Positions 26,401 through 36,932 of a stretch of DNA of 64,000 bases are shown here, piece by piece. Both the position numbers and the translations under genes were made by a program. Source of the DNA: Ascidia mentula (Eukaryota; Chordata; Ascidiacea; Phlebobranchia; Ascidiidae); the NCBI GenBank assembly GCA_947561715.1, contig OX387204.1, forward strand, positions 2,795,001 through 2,859,000, read 5' to 3'. The notes beneath the pieces are model-generated. The model saw only the letters and a list, made by a program, of their open reading frames with translations, ran no database searches and was not told the origin of the DNA. How positions within the stretch are numbered: the first letter of the stretch is position 1; every line of letters begins with the position of its first letter.

Positions 26401-29400
26401 ACTGACAGATATTTCATGGCCATGATCTTCGTACCTGTTGTTCTTCTCTCTTTCATCCGCCACCTGAAAGTTCTTGCATGGTTCTCTATGCTTGCCAATG
26501 CAGCCACTGCAGTTTCTTTGGTCATCATTGTCCGCTATGTTGCTCAAGTAAGACTTGTATTTAGGAAGAGAAAAATGCAGTTACTCACACAATTTTAATG
26601 ATGATTTTGAATATATATGTAAATATCACAATAAAATAAAACAATTTTAATATTTTGAAATTATAGCTTTTGTTTTGTCGGCATATGGAAAGAACCTTAT
26701 GTTGATTTGTAACAAAAGTTTGTGCGATTATTTTAATTTCTGGGTCAGTTATTTTTTGTTAGTTATTGATGTATTTTTAAAGTAAATTCCATTATAAAAA
26801 CTCCTAAAAGTTGACTCAATGGGAAGTAATCAAAATTGGGAAAGTTTAAACGCCCCTAGTGCTGACGCTGTAGTTTGTATTTTTCATTCACTTACAGGAG
26901 AAATAACTCAGGAGAAAAATAAATAACTTTCTTTTCTCCTAGGACCTGCATTATGACTCATTGCCATTTATTGCAAATGCCTCCAGTATTCCAATGTTTT
27001 TCGGTACTGCCATCTATGCATTTGAAGGCATTGGAGTTGTAAGTTTCTTGCATTTATAATTTTTCTCTGAAATAATTTCTTTTAGTTTCGGCGACATCAA
27101 AAAAGCAATGCAGCAAATAGTTGGCCTTCAGTGTTGTGATACCTTTTATTGAAAAAAAGTCAGTCCTTTTTACAGCACCAAGAACTGGAAAAGTAGAGCC
27201 TAATATATTTTTAAACAAACTAGCAGTACTACTTGCTTGAAAACCTACTGTGCTTAACTATATTTACATGTATCTATTACATTTAGATTCTTCCAATTGA
27301 AAATGAAATGAAAAACCCTCAGAACTTTCCTTGCATTCTGTACTCTGGTATGTCTGTAGTTTCATCTCTCTACATTGGATTGGGTGTGATCGGATATCTT
27401 AAGTATGGTTCAGATATATGTGGGAGTATCACCCTCAATCTTCCAAGTGCAGACCCGTAAGTCATAGATGGAATAAAGCATATTTTGTGATTGCTAAATG
27501 TGTGTTTTGCATTGTAATGTTGTCAAATTTAAACTGTGGCACTAGAAGAGTATACAGTATTTTTGTTAATCTCCTTTAAAAATATTTGAAATTTACCTCA
27601 ATAAATTTAAAATAAACACAGCTTGTTAAATATGTAATTGTATTGTGTGTGCATATGTAGGATGTTGACAATTTCATTTGTATGTCTTCCATAGCCAAGT
27701 TGGTGTTTTCATAAGTACTGATTGATTTGAGTCTGCCAACTTCCTATAATGAACCTAATGACGTTTAGAAAATTTGACACTGGACAATAAAAATAGAACT
27801 TTCGATATAAAACTAAACTTTACAGTTTCATAATGCCACCGCAGGTGGTGAAGTCATGGTCTATTGTGTTATAAATCCCATAATGGCCACAACCAAATTG
27901 GCCCATTACCTTTCTGCCTACTTTTCTAGGTTGTATCAATCCGTGAAAATCATGTTATCGTTTGTTATTGGAGCAACGTATCTTGTTCAGTTTTACGTGC
28001 CCATTCAAATCATTTGGGCAAAATTCAAGCGTACTTTCATGCCAAGCAATGAGTTGTGCTGGCAAATCGTGCTACGCACGTTCTGCGTGGCTTTTACATG
28101 TAAGCAAATTCCCACACAAAATCCTGTTTTTTTAACTGGTTCACCTGCATGACTTGGGGTATAGATGTAGTATTGTGGCATGGGTTCCATCATGGTCTAC
28201 CTGTCAGTGCTACGTTTGTTGCATGACTGTTTGTACATTGTCACTGTTTTTAGCAAATTTGCGGTGGTGGAACTACTACTAGTGGCAGTTTTGCAACTTG
28301 GCCCTTGCAAACTAATCGCACAAATTTCAGCTGCAAACAAGCCAACCAAAATATTTGTTTTATTTGCAAAAAAGAGAATTAACAACAGAGCCCAAACTTT
28401 TGGTTAATTTGGTTAAAAATGTGGCTGAAATCTGTACTGCAACACTTTAATTTTAGCTGTTAACACATTTCTTCTACTTACATGTAGCTTAGCTCAAGCA
28501 GCAAAGGTTCTTTACTCGTTTGTCATCTTTGTTGGTTGGCTCATACAATTCTATGTGCCCATGCTACTTTTGGAGCCATGGATAAAACGGTTCAGACGCC
28601 CGCGTCTTGTGGACGCCGTAGTGAGAATTTCACTTGCAATTTTTACTTGTGAGTACGAAACGTGATTGGACCAAAATCGTGTAAAATGTCACATAAATCC
28701 AAACAAAACATATCAGTCCAAATAGTTTCACTAAAATCAAATCATTTTTGCGACAATAATCCTATTATAAACTGCATGATATTGCATTCCTTTCTTTTAA
28801 ATTCAATTGATATTTTAATTGAGATTGCATGAATCACTTTTTTTTTTTTGTGAAAAGTTATTTCAGTTTTTTTTTTAACTCATATTGTATAATTTAATAA
28901 AGCTAACAGTGTGGCCGAGTGCAAATCCACTTTGACCAGAGTTTCATGATAAACCCTGGCAACACTGCATGCTTTGAGATGCTTAGTTATGGTGGCAATA
29001 TAGACACTAATTTACTGATGAGCAAGGTTTTTATTTTGGTGTATTGAATTGAATTTTTAATTTTTTATTAAAAAAATGTGTGTTACTACTATTCTGTTGT
29101 AATAACAAACATTATATTATAAGTTGTAATATTTTTTGGGATACCAGGAAACCATTTTTCGAAACTAAATTTATTTGTATGTTACCAAAGGCTTATGTGC
29201 AATTGCAATCCCTAATCTTGGTGATTATATTGCCCTCATCGGAGCATTTTCTTCATCTTTCCTTGCGCTCATCTTCCCTCCCATCATTCATCTTCTCACT
29301 TTCTACTCACCTCAGAGCAACGAAGTTGAAGAACCGTTGATCGACAACGCAAATAAATTGTCAAGTGGAAGGTATTGGAACTTTTCTTCTGCAGCAAAAA

Positions 29401-30000
29401 AATGTTTTAGTTGTGCTATTAGCTGGCGTTTCAAAATGTCATAATAAAGACAGTTACAACCAAAACGAGTTAAGAAAAACAATTTTAAATTTGATCCAGT
29501 TGGTACTTGCATGTGTCACATTAACTTCACGTTCAACAATACATACGACCAAGCAAGATGTAGGGTTGACAAAACTTGAGGACAAAATGTTTGATTTTAT
29601 AACGCTTGTATGGTATAAGAACGTTTTTTTTCATCCTGCCATTGGTTTGAAATGCAACCCTTACCAACGATCAGTGCTCCATTAAAAGAAATTGAATCCC
29701 GTCCTCTAGCCATTACTAGCTATTCTTTTTTTCAGCAACCGCTCACGAAACTCAAGAATGTCTAAGCCGGTCATAATCAAGGATATTATCATCATGGTCG
29801 TCGGGTTCGTTGGGTTCATCGCCGGCACCATTGTATCTGTACAGAGCATTATACACGACTTGGGTACGGACGATAGCAACAGTAAATGTAGCGGTGGAAA
29901 CGGGGGAATCACCACCACGGCACCATTTTATAATATCACGACGTCCGCTGCGTGGCACGGGAACGCGACCAGCGCACCCCAAACTAATGGTTCGGTGTGA
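23452..30000 (+). CDS. Proton-coupled amino-acid transporter, SLC36/PAT family, copy 1
   Basis: Exons: 23452-23463, 24049-24152, 24853-24930, 25340-25516, 25977-26160, 26371-26547, 26943-27038, 27287-27456, then either 27930-28099 (9a) or 28488-28648 (9b), 29191-29371, 29736-30000. All phases agree; the product is 537 (9a) or 534 (9b) residues. SLC36 proteins move small neutral amino acids with H+ across plasma or lysosomal membranes through 11 helices. Family marks are [19 protein letters not shown] (with the helix-1 His), [26 protein letters not shown], the IENEM helix and [24 protein letters not shown] in exon 1 is taken as the start because copy 2 lacks the internal ATG of exon 2 yet stays in frame from it. 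The C-terminal tail after helix 11 is long, with NIT and NAT glycosylation-type sequons. Confidence 0.93.
27930..28099 (+). other. SLC36 copy 1 alternative exon 9a
   Basis: 170 bases, acceptor TTTTCTAG, donor GTAAGC. It encodes [20 protein letters not shown], then FYVP and a C-terminal [10 protein letters not shown]. It is closer to the vertebrate SLC36 segment (LYQSVK, FYVP, VRT) than 9b is. It enters after two bases of a codon and exits after one, exactly like 9b. Confidence 0.8.
28488..28648 (+). other. SLC36 copy 1 alternative exon 9b
   Basis: 161 bases, acceptor CATGTAG, donor GTGAGT. It encodes [20 protein letters not shown], then FYVP and a C-terminal [10 protein letters not shown], the same membrane segment as 9a. 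This is the only version retained in SLC36 copy 2 (40913-41073). Neither 9a nor 9b is a multiple of three, so including both would break the frame. Confidence 0.85.
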
Positions 30001-32594
30001 GACAAAGGGCCTGGAACCGCTCTTCCGCGGTTGTTGAACCGGGATTTATTCTGTGCTCGGCAATTTTTCCCGCTGTGCGGGATCACGTGATTGCGGCATA
30101 TCGGTGGTTTATCTGCACTTGATTGGGATCGCATGCTTCTTCTACGCATGTTGCACTCTAGCCTTTTTCGGCCCACTTTCCAGTACGACCAACTACCATG
30201 CATGCCATGTACAAATATTATGTTCTAGGTGAAAAAATGTAAGAAAAATTGACCGCGTTTTTTGACCTGCAATTGTTTTTTCCCGTTATATTTCAAATTT
30301 CCATCCTCTCCGCTCCATTTTAAATTATTTCGTTTTGTCGTCGTGGCGTCGCGAGCCAATATTTGTTTGCAAAGTTCCCACATAGTATTTATCGCGCAAA
30401 ATATTCGAGTAGCAAAAAAGATTTGGAGTTTTGATTGGTGGAAATTCCACCAGTGAGCTTCTCTCGCAAAGCCACGTGACCATTAAAGCGATCCAGTATT
30501 TATTGTTTTTAAGTTAAAGTATATTTGCAACTGCAGGTTAGTGAAATGTGCGCGTCGATCGTTGTTCCCTATGTACATTGGCGTGGTTTCCTTCTATATT
30601 TATGCTGTATGCCCAACAATATTGCTGCAGTTCTACGATATGTCGCTAAAAGCTACATTCCACCTGTGTGCAATTGATTGCTGCTCGGCAGTGAAACGTC
30701 CATAGAAATGTGGAAGCTCGCCTTTGCATTAAAATCCACTTTTATTAGCCTTGCCTTGTACACTTTGCTGCTTTGTAAAAAATTTTTATCTAAAACACGG
30801 TGCAGAACTTTGGAATTCACGTTCGAAGCGGCACAGTTCTATATAGTACGCTTGGCTTCCATTACAATTGCCCATTTTTGTCATGCTACTCCATTGCCTC
30901 AGACTATAAGGCACGTATAAGGCTGCTATAGTAGCAAACGAATCTTGCATGTCCCTTGTAGAACACTTGTCTGTTGTGAAAGGATAGTTGTTTGTTACTG
31001 TTTCTGTTGGTGGGGATTCTCTTTGCTTTTTTTGTTTCCCAATACACCAGTACGTGCAATAGTACAAGAACATAATATGTCCTCGTTACATTTAGTGATT
31101 TGTGCGATATCGTTCGCTTTCATCGAATTTCCAAATCAAACCTAACAAAATTTACTTTTATTTTCAAGTGGCGGAAAAACAAGACGTTTGTTTTTTACGA
31201 TTTGACTTTTTAATCCACGCGTCGCCTGACTTCACTGCATCTTATTGAATAAACCAAGTGCGAAGCGCAGAAAATCTGGAAATTTCGAAGTATAACCACA
31301 CGATGGAGCCAAACAGCTTTGTCAGATCTTTAAACGTATTGTTTACAAGTGCGTGGAGCACGGTACAATATGGTAATTTGGAGTACTGAAGAGGCGTTCT
31401 GGGTTGCATTGTTGTGATAGGTATTATGCAGACCATTTTAACTTATTAAAACAACAAAACAAAGAAGCAGGCAGCAATTTCAACCAAACCTCAACGAAAA
31501 TCCGGTTGCAGAAGCCTTATACAGTTTTTAAAATGAAATTATAATATTTTCAATTGCTGGGTAGTAGCGCTGAAATGTCATATGTGACCCGTAAAATTCC
31601 GTTTTTAAAAGGAAAGTTTCGGTAGGACTTTTAGTATCAGTCGAATGTACATTTGAAAAGTCCGTATCAACCAGCTGCTGTTAACGCCGATGCCGATATG
31701 TCAACTGCAGATTGTCGCGTCAAGTCAGCTGTTCCCTATTTAAACCGATTGTACGAAACAAAGGAAAAGAACAGGGATATTGTTTTACTGTGCATTGGAA
31801 AAGTATCGCCCATCTGTCATTCACTGTTAAACACAACTCTAGTCGTTATTCCTGCGTTGGGTGCAACAGGAAGTTAATGAAACGGCTACCGGAATTGCAG
31901 CCATTGTGTTGTGCATTAGTTGAAAGGGGTCATATATTTTGTGTGATGAGTTTGATTTAGCTTCGTATTATGCCAGGCAGTTTCAGCTACAATATATGTA
32001 ATTGGAGTTGGATCGCGCCTAATCATTTCCAGGTAATTAACTGGCAGCTGTATATGGAGAAAGAAGCGTTATTTTAGTTTTTAGCGTGCGTTAATACATT
32101 CGCTGTTAAAGACCGTTCCACTGGCAGGCATAGCGCGGGGATATACTGTACATACAACAGTCTATAGTGTTGTTATTCTTTACCCATTAGACTAAAAGCT
32201 GTCACGTCGGTTATAAGGATACTGGTATGCGAGTACAATGGCGAAACCTTTCTAGTTACAGTTGACGACCTAAAAACATGCAAGCTTTGGGTGTTATTCG
32301 TCAATGCGTTGTTACATAGCAGTTCGCCAACTTCAGCATTAGTCACGTATTTTGCGGTTGCGTTTGCTATTACGTCATTTGGTTGCATTTGGTGTAGTAT
32401 GTTGCACATAAAAGCAGACCAAGTAGATTTGACATGTGTTAGATTGCGTTGTTAGGTTTAGCCGATGTTATCCGTACCTTTTGTGCCAAACTTGATGCGA
32501 GGTAGTGAAAGAGTGAAGATATATACTGAAGTCATTTGCTTCCTACACAAGAAATATACTTTACATTTTTGTCGGTTGTAACATCTGTTGCTAG
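30001..32594. other. 3' flank of SLC36 copy 1, no gene seen
   Basis: Parts align with the flank of copy 2 (30600-30670 with 42330-42370; 31220-31340 with 42470-42590), separated by sequence unique to unit 1. Short open frames are not conserved between the units, which argues against coding. Confidence 0.4.
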
Positions 32595-32671
32595 ATATGG
32601 AAAATTTGGGACAAAAATAAAACGATAGCTCGCTACAAATCATGACAAAAGAACATAATTTATTCAGTGCT
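32595..32671 (+). pseudogene. Decayed duplicate of the CAP gene's first recognised exon
   Basis: This segment aligns base by base with 32837-32914 (TAG acceptor, then ATAT-GAA, GGGACAAAAA, CAAATCATGA-A-AAGAACA, TTCAGTGC/TGCAGTGC, GGTGA/GGTAA). In the frame used by the intact copy it hits a TAA after eight codons, and its donor is GTGACG. It is therefore a local exon duplication that has lost coding ability. Confidence 0.55.
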
Positions 32672-32883
32672 GGTGACGTATACATTTCACATCTGTCAGG
32701 TTGAATTATTATGCCGAAGGTGCTTTCTGTGGAAAATTTGATGCCCGATTACGAAGTGGGCGAAATAGTTGCACGCATAGATTTTTGTACGAGACGCAAA
32801 CTGCTATGTTATGTACACTTTTGTATAGGTTGGTAGATATAGAACAAAAAAAAATTAGGGACAAAAAACGAAAGCTTCAAATC

Positions 32884-34698
32884 ATGAAAGAAGAACAGAA
32901 TTTGTGCAGTGCGGGTAAGTGTTTAAAATTAATAACATATTGCAGTCTGTGCTGACGCTGAGGCTTGTATACGCAGAAGAGAAACGGAAATTTGAACTGG
33001 AATTCATCGCTCGTCACAACGTCCTGCGGAGGCACCACAATGCGGCACCGTGAGTTCATTTACGTTAATTTCATCTCATAGTCTCTTCTGTAGGCGTATA
33101 CACGCGAGTTTTGTATGTTCTACAAACCAACGGTTTGTATACAACTGATTTACATGGCTTCAGTGGTTACCAACCTTTTTTGTACTCACGGACCATTTTG
33201 TAAAACCATCAAGTCTGCGGATCCCCATGTAAAAATTACCCCAGGCTCAACTTGTGCCGAACTTCATGTATTCCTTTAAATAATCAAAGGTTGGAATGAC
33301 AAACCACTGAACCCCATTCGCGGACCCCCTTAAACTTTCTTAAGGACCCCCTATGGGTAGGCGAACCCGAGGTTGAGAGCACTGGTTTGCATTGTTCCGT
33401 TGCGTACGTTTTTTACAGGGGTTGATTTTTTGCTGTTCTTGGTATATACTGAAGGGTATAGTATGGATAACTAACAACATCTGTTTAAAAAATACTATTT
33501 TTTAGTCCAGGCAGTTTGAACTAACTTTAGTGACCAGTCTCGCATGTTCACGCGTTTACTTTGTTGGCAGACTAAAACAAAACCCTGCCCTGACCAAAGA
33601 GGCGCAAATCCACGCAGAAAAATTGCTCAACCGACGAAATCCTGGTTGGAGTGAGAATGGTCACACCGTATGTCACATCATCAATCGCTCTGTTTGCGGT
33701 AAGTGCTGTATTTTTCGTAATAATACCTTGAATATATTTTTATCTTAAATGTAAATGGAATTGCAACAATTGTTTCATAACTTTGTGCATTTTTTGACAG
33801 CTTCAGAGATAACAGACATGTGGTACTCTGAAATTTCGAGGGTCAACTTCGACAATATTTCTCTCGATGATTTGACCGGTAAGTTGTAGCTCCCATGCGA
33901 ATGTAACGCACAAGCGAAGGTGTAAATAGTGCTTCAATATTGCCCCTTGTTTAGCGTTTGACTTCAAAACGGAATGTAGCGAATATTAATTTTGCATTAA
34001 AACGGGTTAATACACATTCAAATGCATTGAGGAGAATAAAAACGTTTTGAACAACAATCAAAAATTATAGTTAGTTGAGCGATGATTATGATTCGAAATT
34101 TTCGATATATGAAGTGACGCAATAACAGTATAGACGCAAAAAGAAACCATCATGACATAATCCCGATTAAAGTGCCGTTTCCGTTTCGATAGTGGCCAAG
34201 CAGTGCCTTTTGTGGGGAGGAAAGCCAATGACTTCAGCCACGACGGCAACAGACAAAAAAAAAATTGCATTATTTAAACCCAAAAGTAAATATTTTGCTG
34301 CGTATTGCATTGCTTTCGAAAAACAATGCCTTACTTGATGAGGTTCTGATGTGCGTATAATGTGTCGTATATTATGCGACATTGTTGACATGTGTAATGC
34401 GACATTATTCCCATCAAGCAAAGTCTGCTTACAATTAAGCACGGTTTGAAACACACGATTTTGGTTTGTTTAAGGTAGTTATTGGTGTTAGTCTGTCTTG
34501 ACAGGACGATTACTATTAAACCATGTCAACACAAAATGTGTTACAGCGCGATTTACGCAATTGGTTTGGAAAGAAACGCGAGAAATTGGCGTTGGCTTGG
34601 CACGTGACCGAAATGATCACGTGTTCATCGTTGCCGCCTACAACCCCCCGGGAAACAACCCCTACCTGGCCAAAGAAAATTTGAGTCCACCTTCGTGA
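32884..34698 (+). CDS. CAP-superfamily protein, GAPR-1/GLIPR2-like
   Basis: Exons: 32884-32914 (part of a possible exon from 32837), 32977-33049, 33571-33698, 33801-33878, 34505-34698, with matching phases; 167 residues from the ATG at 32884. The CAP fold is recognisable from FELEFIARHNVLRRRHNAAP, LTKEAQIHAEKLL, MWYSEISRVNF, ARFTQLVWKETREIGVGLAR, FIVAAYNPPGNN and the GAPR-1-like ending ENLSPPS. There is no signal peptide, as in cytosolic, membrane-attached GAPR-1. The usual CGENLA motif is replaced by CHIINR, and the His of HFTQ-VW is Arg, so most of the CAP1 metal-site tetrad is missing. The true start could be further upstream because the frame stays open to the acceptor at 32836. Unit 2 keeps only a fragment of the last exon. 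Confidence 0.8.
33161..33384. mobile_element. Degenerate hAT-like non-autonomous element in a CAP intron
   Basis: The left end CAGTGGTTACCAACCT faces the right end AGGTTGAGAGCACTG, matching the widespread hAT end pattern CAGTGGTTCTCAACCT. It is 224 bases long with no coding capacity. Flanking 8-mers do not form a clear target-site duplication, so it is old. Confidence 0.55.
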
Positions 34699-35483
34699 CG
34701 TAACGTCGGTATGACGTAACGTTTGTGTACACAAACATTGATGATGGCGAAAGGTGTAGTGACTCACAACACATGGTTTGTTTGTTGTTATTTGGACGTT
34801 CTCTTATTTTCATCTTGTTTGTTATTTGTTTCAATCTTCGAAACACAAACGCCGATATGAGTAGAAAGCCCTATATATGTGCTTATTGAACTAATGGCGG
34901 CGTAAGTTATTGCCGAAACGTCTTAAATAAATAAAAATTGTCATTTTTTTTGCAACAGAGCTGTTTTGATTTCCTATTTCGTTATATTTTAAAATTCTTG
35001 CATCTTTTCTGCCGTGTGGTTAACTTGTAGTAATGTTGAATTCATTATTTAAGCAATTGCTCGTTTACATGTAACGGCCCGCAATGGCACTGTGTGATGA
35101 GTGTAAGAACTTCTATCGTGGCTCTCAACTTCAAATCTTCAAATACAAGAATTACTCCGCTGACCTTTTTAGCGGTGAAAATTTCCAACACGATGTCAAT
35201 CAAATCGCCTACTCTCTGTTGGTGATTGTGCATAAGCTTTGTGTGGTAAAATGCATCGGTGCATGAGGTAACGAGGCAGGTCTATACTGTGTATATACTA
35301 ATTGCAGTAATAATATTGAGTTCAGACGTAAAGTGACAAGTAGGCCTACATGCTGGTTAGTTCTGGTTATCACAAAATCAATACACGTTAGTTATAAATA
35401 CAAAATATTGTTTCTTTCAAAGAAAATAAACCAAAATAAGTTGCTGGTATAATGGCACGTAAGTTTTGAAAAACGTCACTCAC
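34699..35483. other. Flank between CAP gene and decayed VSP exons, unit 1
   Basis: 34699-35070 aligns with 43420-43710 of unit 2. A GAAACGTC plus AATAAA motif occurs at 34914-34930, which may be the CAP poly(A) region. 35084-35266 carries a 60-codon plus-strand frame (start MALCDECKNFYRGSQLQIF) that has no counterpart where unit 2 has VSP exon 11; I do not recognise it. Confidence 0.35.
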
Positions 35484-36237
35484 TGCGGTCGATGCAAATC
35501 GAATTTCGACGTCACGGCAAAGAATTGGGACATTGTTGGAGCTCAGAAACCACGTGGATTTTGGCGGGGTCCTGGTGTAGCCTATATAAAATAAATGTAT
35601 TGGTAGTGATGTTTTTGTTTATCATTTTTAGTGATGTGTTGCGCCGGATCCGGGTACCCGGACCCGGCCGGATATTGACCGTTTTTCAATACCCGGACCC
35701 GGCCGGATAATACACTTAATTTTACCGGATATTGGGAAAGCATTTTTGTCCTAAAAGCGGACAAACATTTCGCAAATTACTCGTTTTTGGGACCCAGTCT
35801 GTGATACTCGCCGACGTAAGATTTTTCTGTTATTTGTTATTAAGGTTTTTCATGACGTGTTATACCATATTAATAAATGCCCACGTTTATTTGTTCCACT
35901 TATGACAGGCTATCCTTAACATAGCATTCTGTTTGGCAATCAAACATTTTTGCCCTAATACGAATCGGTGTTAACAAACTGCCGGATCCAAATTATCCGG
36001 CCGGATTTGATTAATAACTATCCGGATCCGGCCGGGCCGGATAATTTGGAGCTGGGAACATCACTAATCATTTTACAAAAGCAACGTTATTTTAATTGCC
36101 CCTTGCTCATTTTTGATTTATAATGCAACGGAGCTGAGGAAATAGAGAAAAAACAACATTTGCATTTATATTGTTCGGCAAGCTGTCACTTCAAAACTTC
36201 TTTCCGGAGTATATGTTGTTACCATGCACGACCAACG
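35484..36237 (-). pseudogene. Decayed VSP exons 10 and 9 in duplication unit 1
   Basis: 35484-35578 aligns with VSP exon 10 (44358-44453), and 36161-36237 with exon 9 (44560-44657). The exon 10 copy has a one-base insertion that shifts the frame and leads to a stop just after the Cys-Pro position. The exon 9 copy has lost internal sequence and carries a Cys-to-stop change (TGT to TGA) before the final Gln. A hAT element was inserted between them. The other VSP exons are absent, so this is a 3' fragment left by the duplication. Confidence 0.8.
35629..36066. mobile_element. Non-autonomous hAT element with perfect 8-bp target-site duplication
   Basis: The element starts TAGTGATGTG and ends ACATCACTA. 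Both sides are flanked by ATCATTTT (35621-35628 and 36067-36074). It is 438 bases long with no transposase. Both subterminal regions are dense in CCGGATCCGG and GGCCGGAT blocks in inverted orientation, plausible transposase-binding clusters. It is absent from unit 2, so it inserted after the duplication. Confidence 0.85.
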
Positions 36238-36719
36238 CTTTTACAGCAAAAAGCGGGGCCCAACTTTACTAATATGAAGCCACAGAGTACCAACACTTTT
36301 TTACTGTAAGAAAACGACAAAGATATTACACCTTTGCAATTAAGTCTACTGTGGTTTTGACTCCTGATGTAGCCTTCTAACAAAAAAAAAATTACTCGGG
36401 GTCGACGGAGCCGGTGATCTCATGGAGTCGGTAAATAATAGTACTTTTATACTAATTGCACTAGTTACTATTCAGAATTTCGGATTCGAATTCAAATAAC
36501 TGCACTTATTAAGTTTTCGGCCGAATCTGAATATTTATCTTTTTTGGGTAAGGTAAAATTTATTTCATAGTAAAATAGTGGACTCTATAGTGGTATTTCC
36601 ACAATTTGGCAGTAAAGCTGTTGTAATTCATTTGAATATTTTGTTTTGAAAAGATATTAGTATTACATTTAAACAAAAGGATTCGGAGTCCAACTAAAAT
36701 CTCCACAACCCTGATCATA

Positions 36720-36932
36720 CGAACCACTCTCTTCGCCGAGTATTGTGACGTCACAGCCTTTTTCCATTCATGGAACAGCTGATTGGTGGCGCGACGCTCA
36801 AGTGCAAAAAGCAGAAGCTCAGAAGATAAAGTAATATGTTCCACCGTCCTGTGCCCACAAATTTGGTGCCACGGCTGCGTCGACGTGTTGCTCTCAATCT
36901 TCGATTGCATTTTAACCCTGTGAACATCAAAC
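36720..36932 (+). promoter_or_regulatory. SLC36 copy 2 upstream region with CRE
   Basis: TGACGTCA at 36746-36753 and a CAGCTG E-box sit in a block clearly homologous to the copy 1 promoter. This also marks the left boundary of duplication unit 2. Confidence 0.5.

Larger units (their letters stand above)
23205..36237. repeat. Tandem segmental duplication, unit 1
   Basis: This unit carries SLC36 copy 1, the CAP gene and decayed 3' exons of the VSP gene in the same order and orientation as unit 2 (about 36720-44657). Homology is visible in promoters, exons, several introns and flanks. Examples are 31220-31340 versus 42470-42590, and 33950-34060 versus 42890-43000. Unit 1 is longer because of insertions and because unit 2 has lost sequence. 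Boundaries are approximate. Confidence 0.8.
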
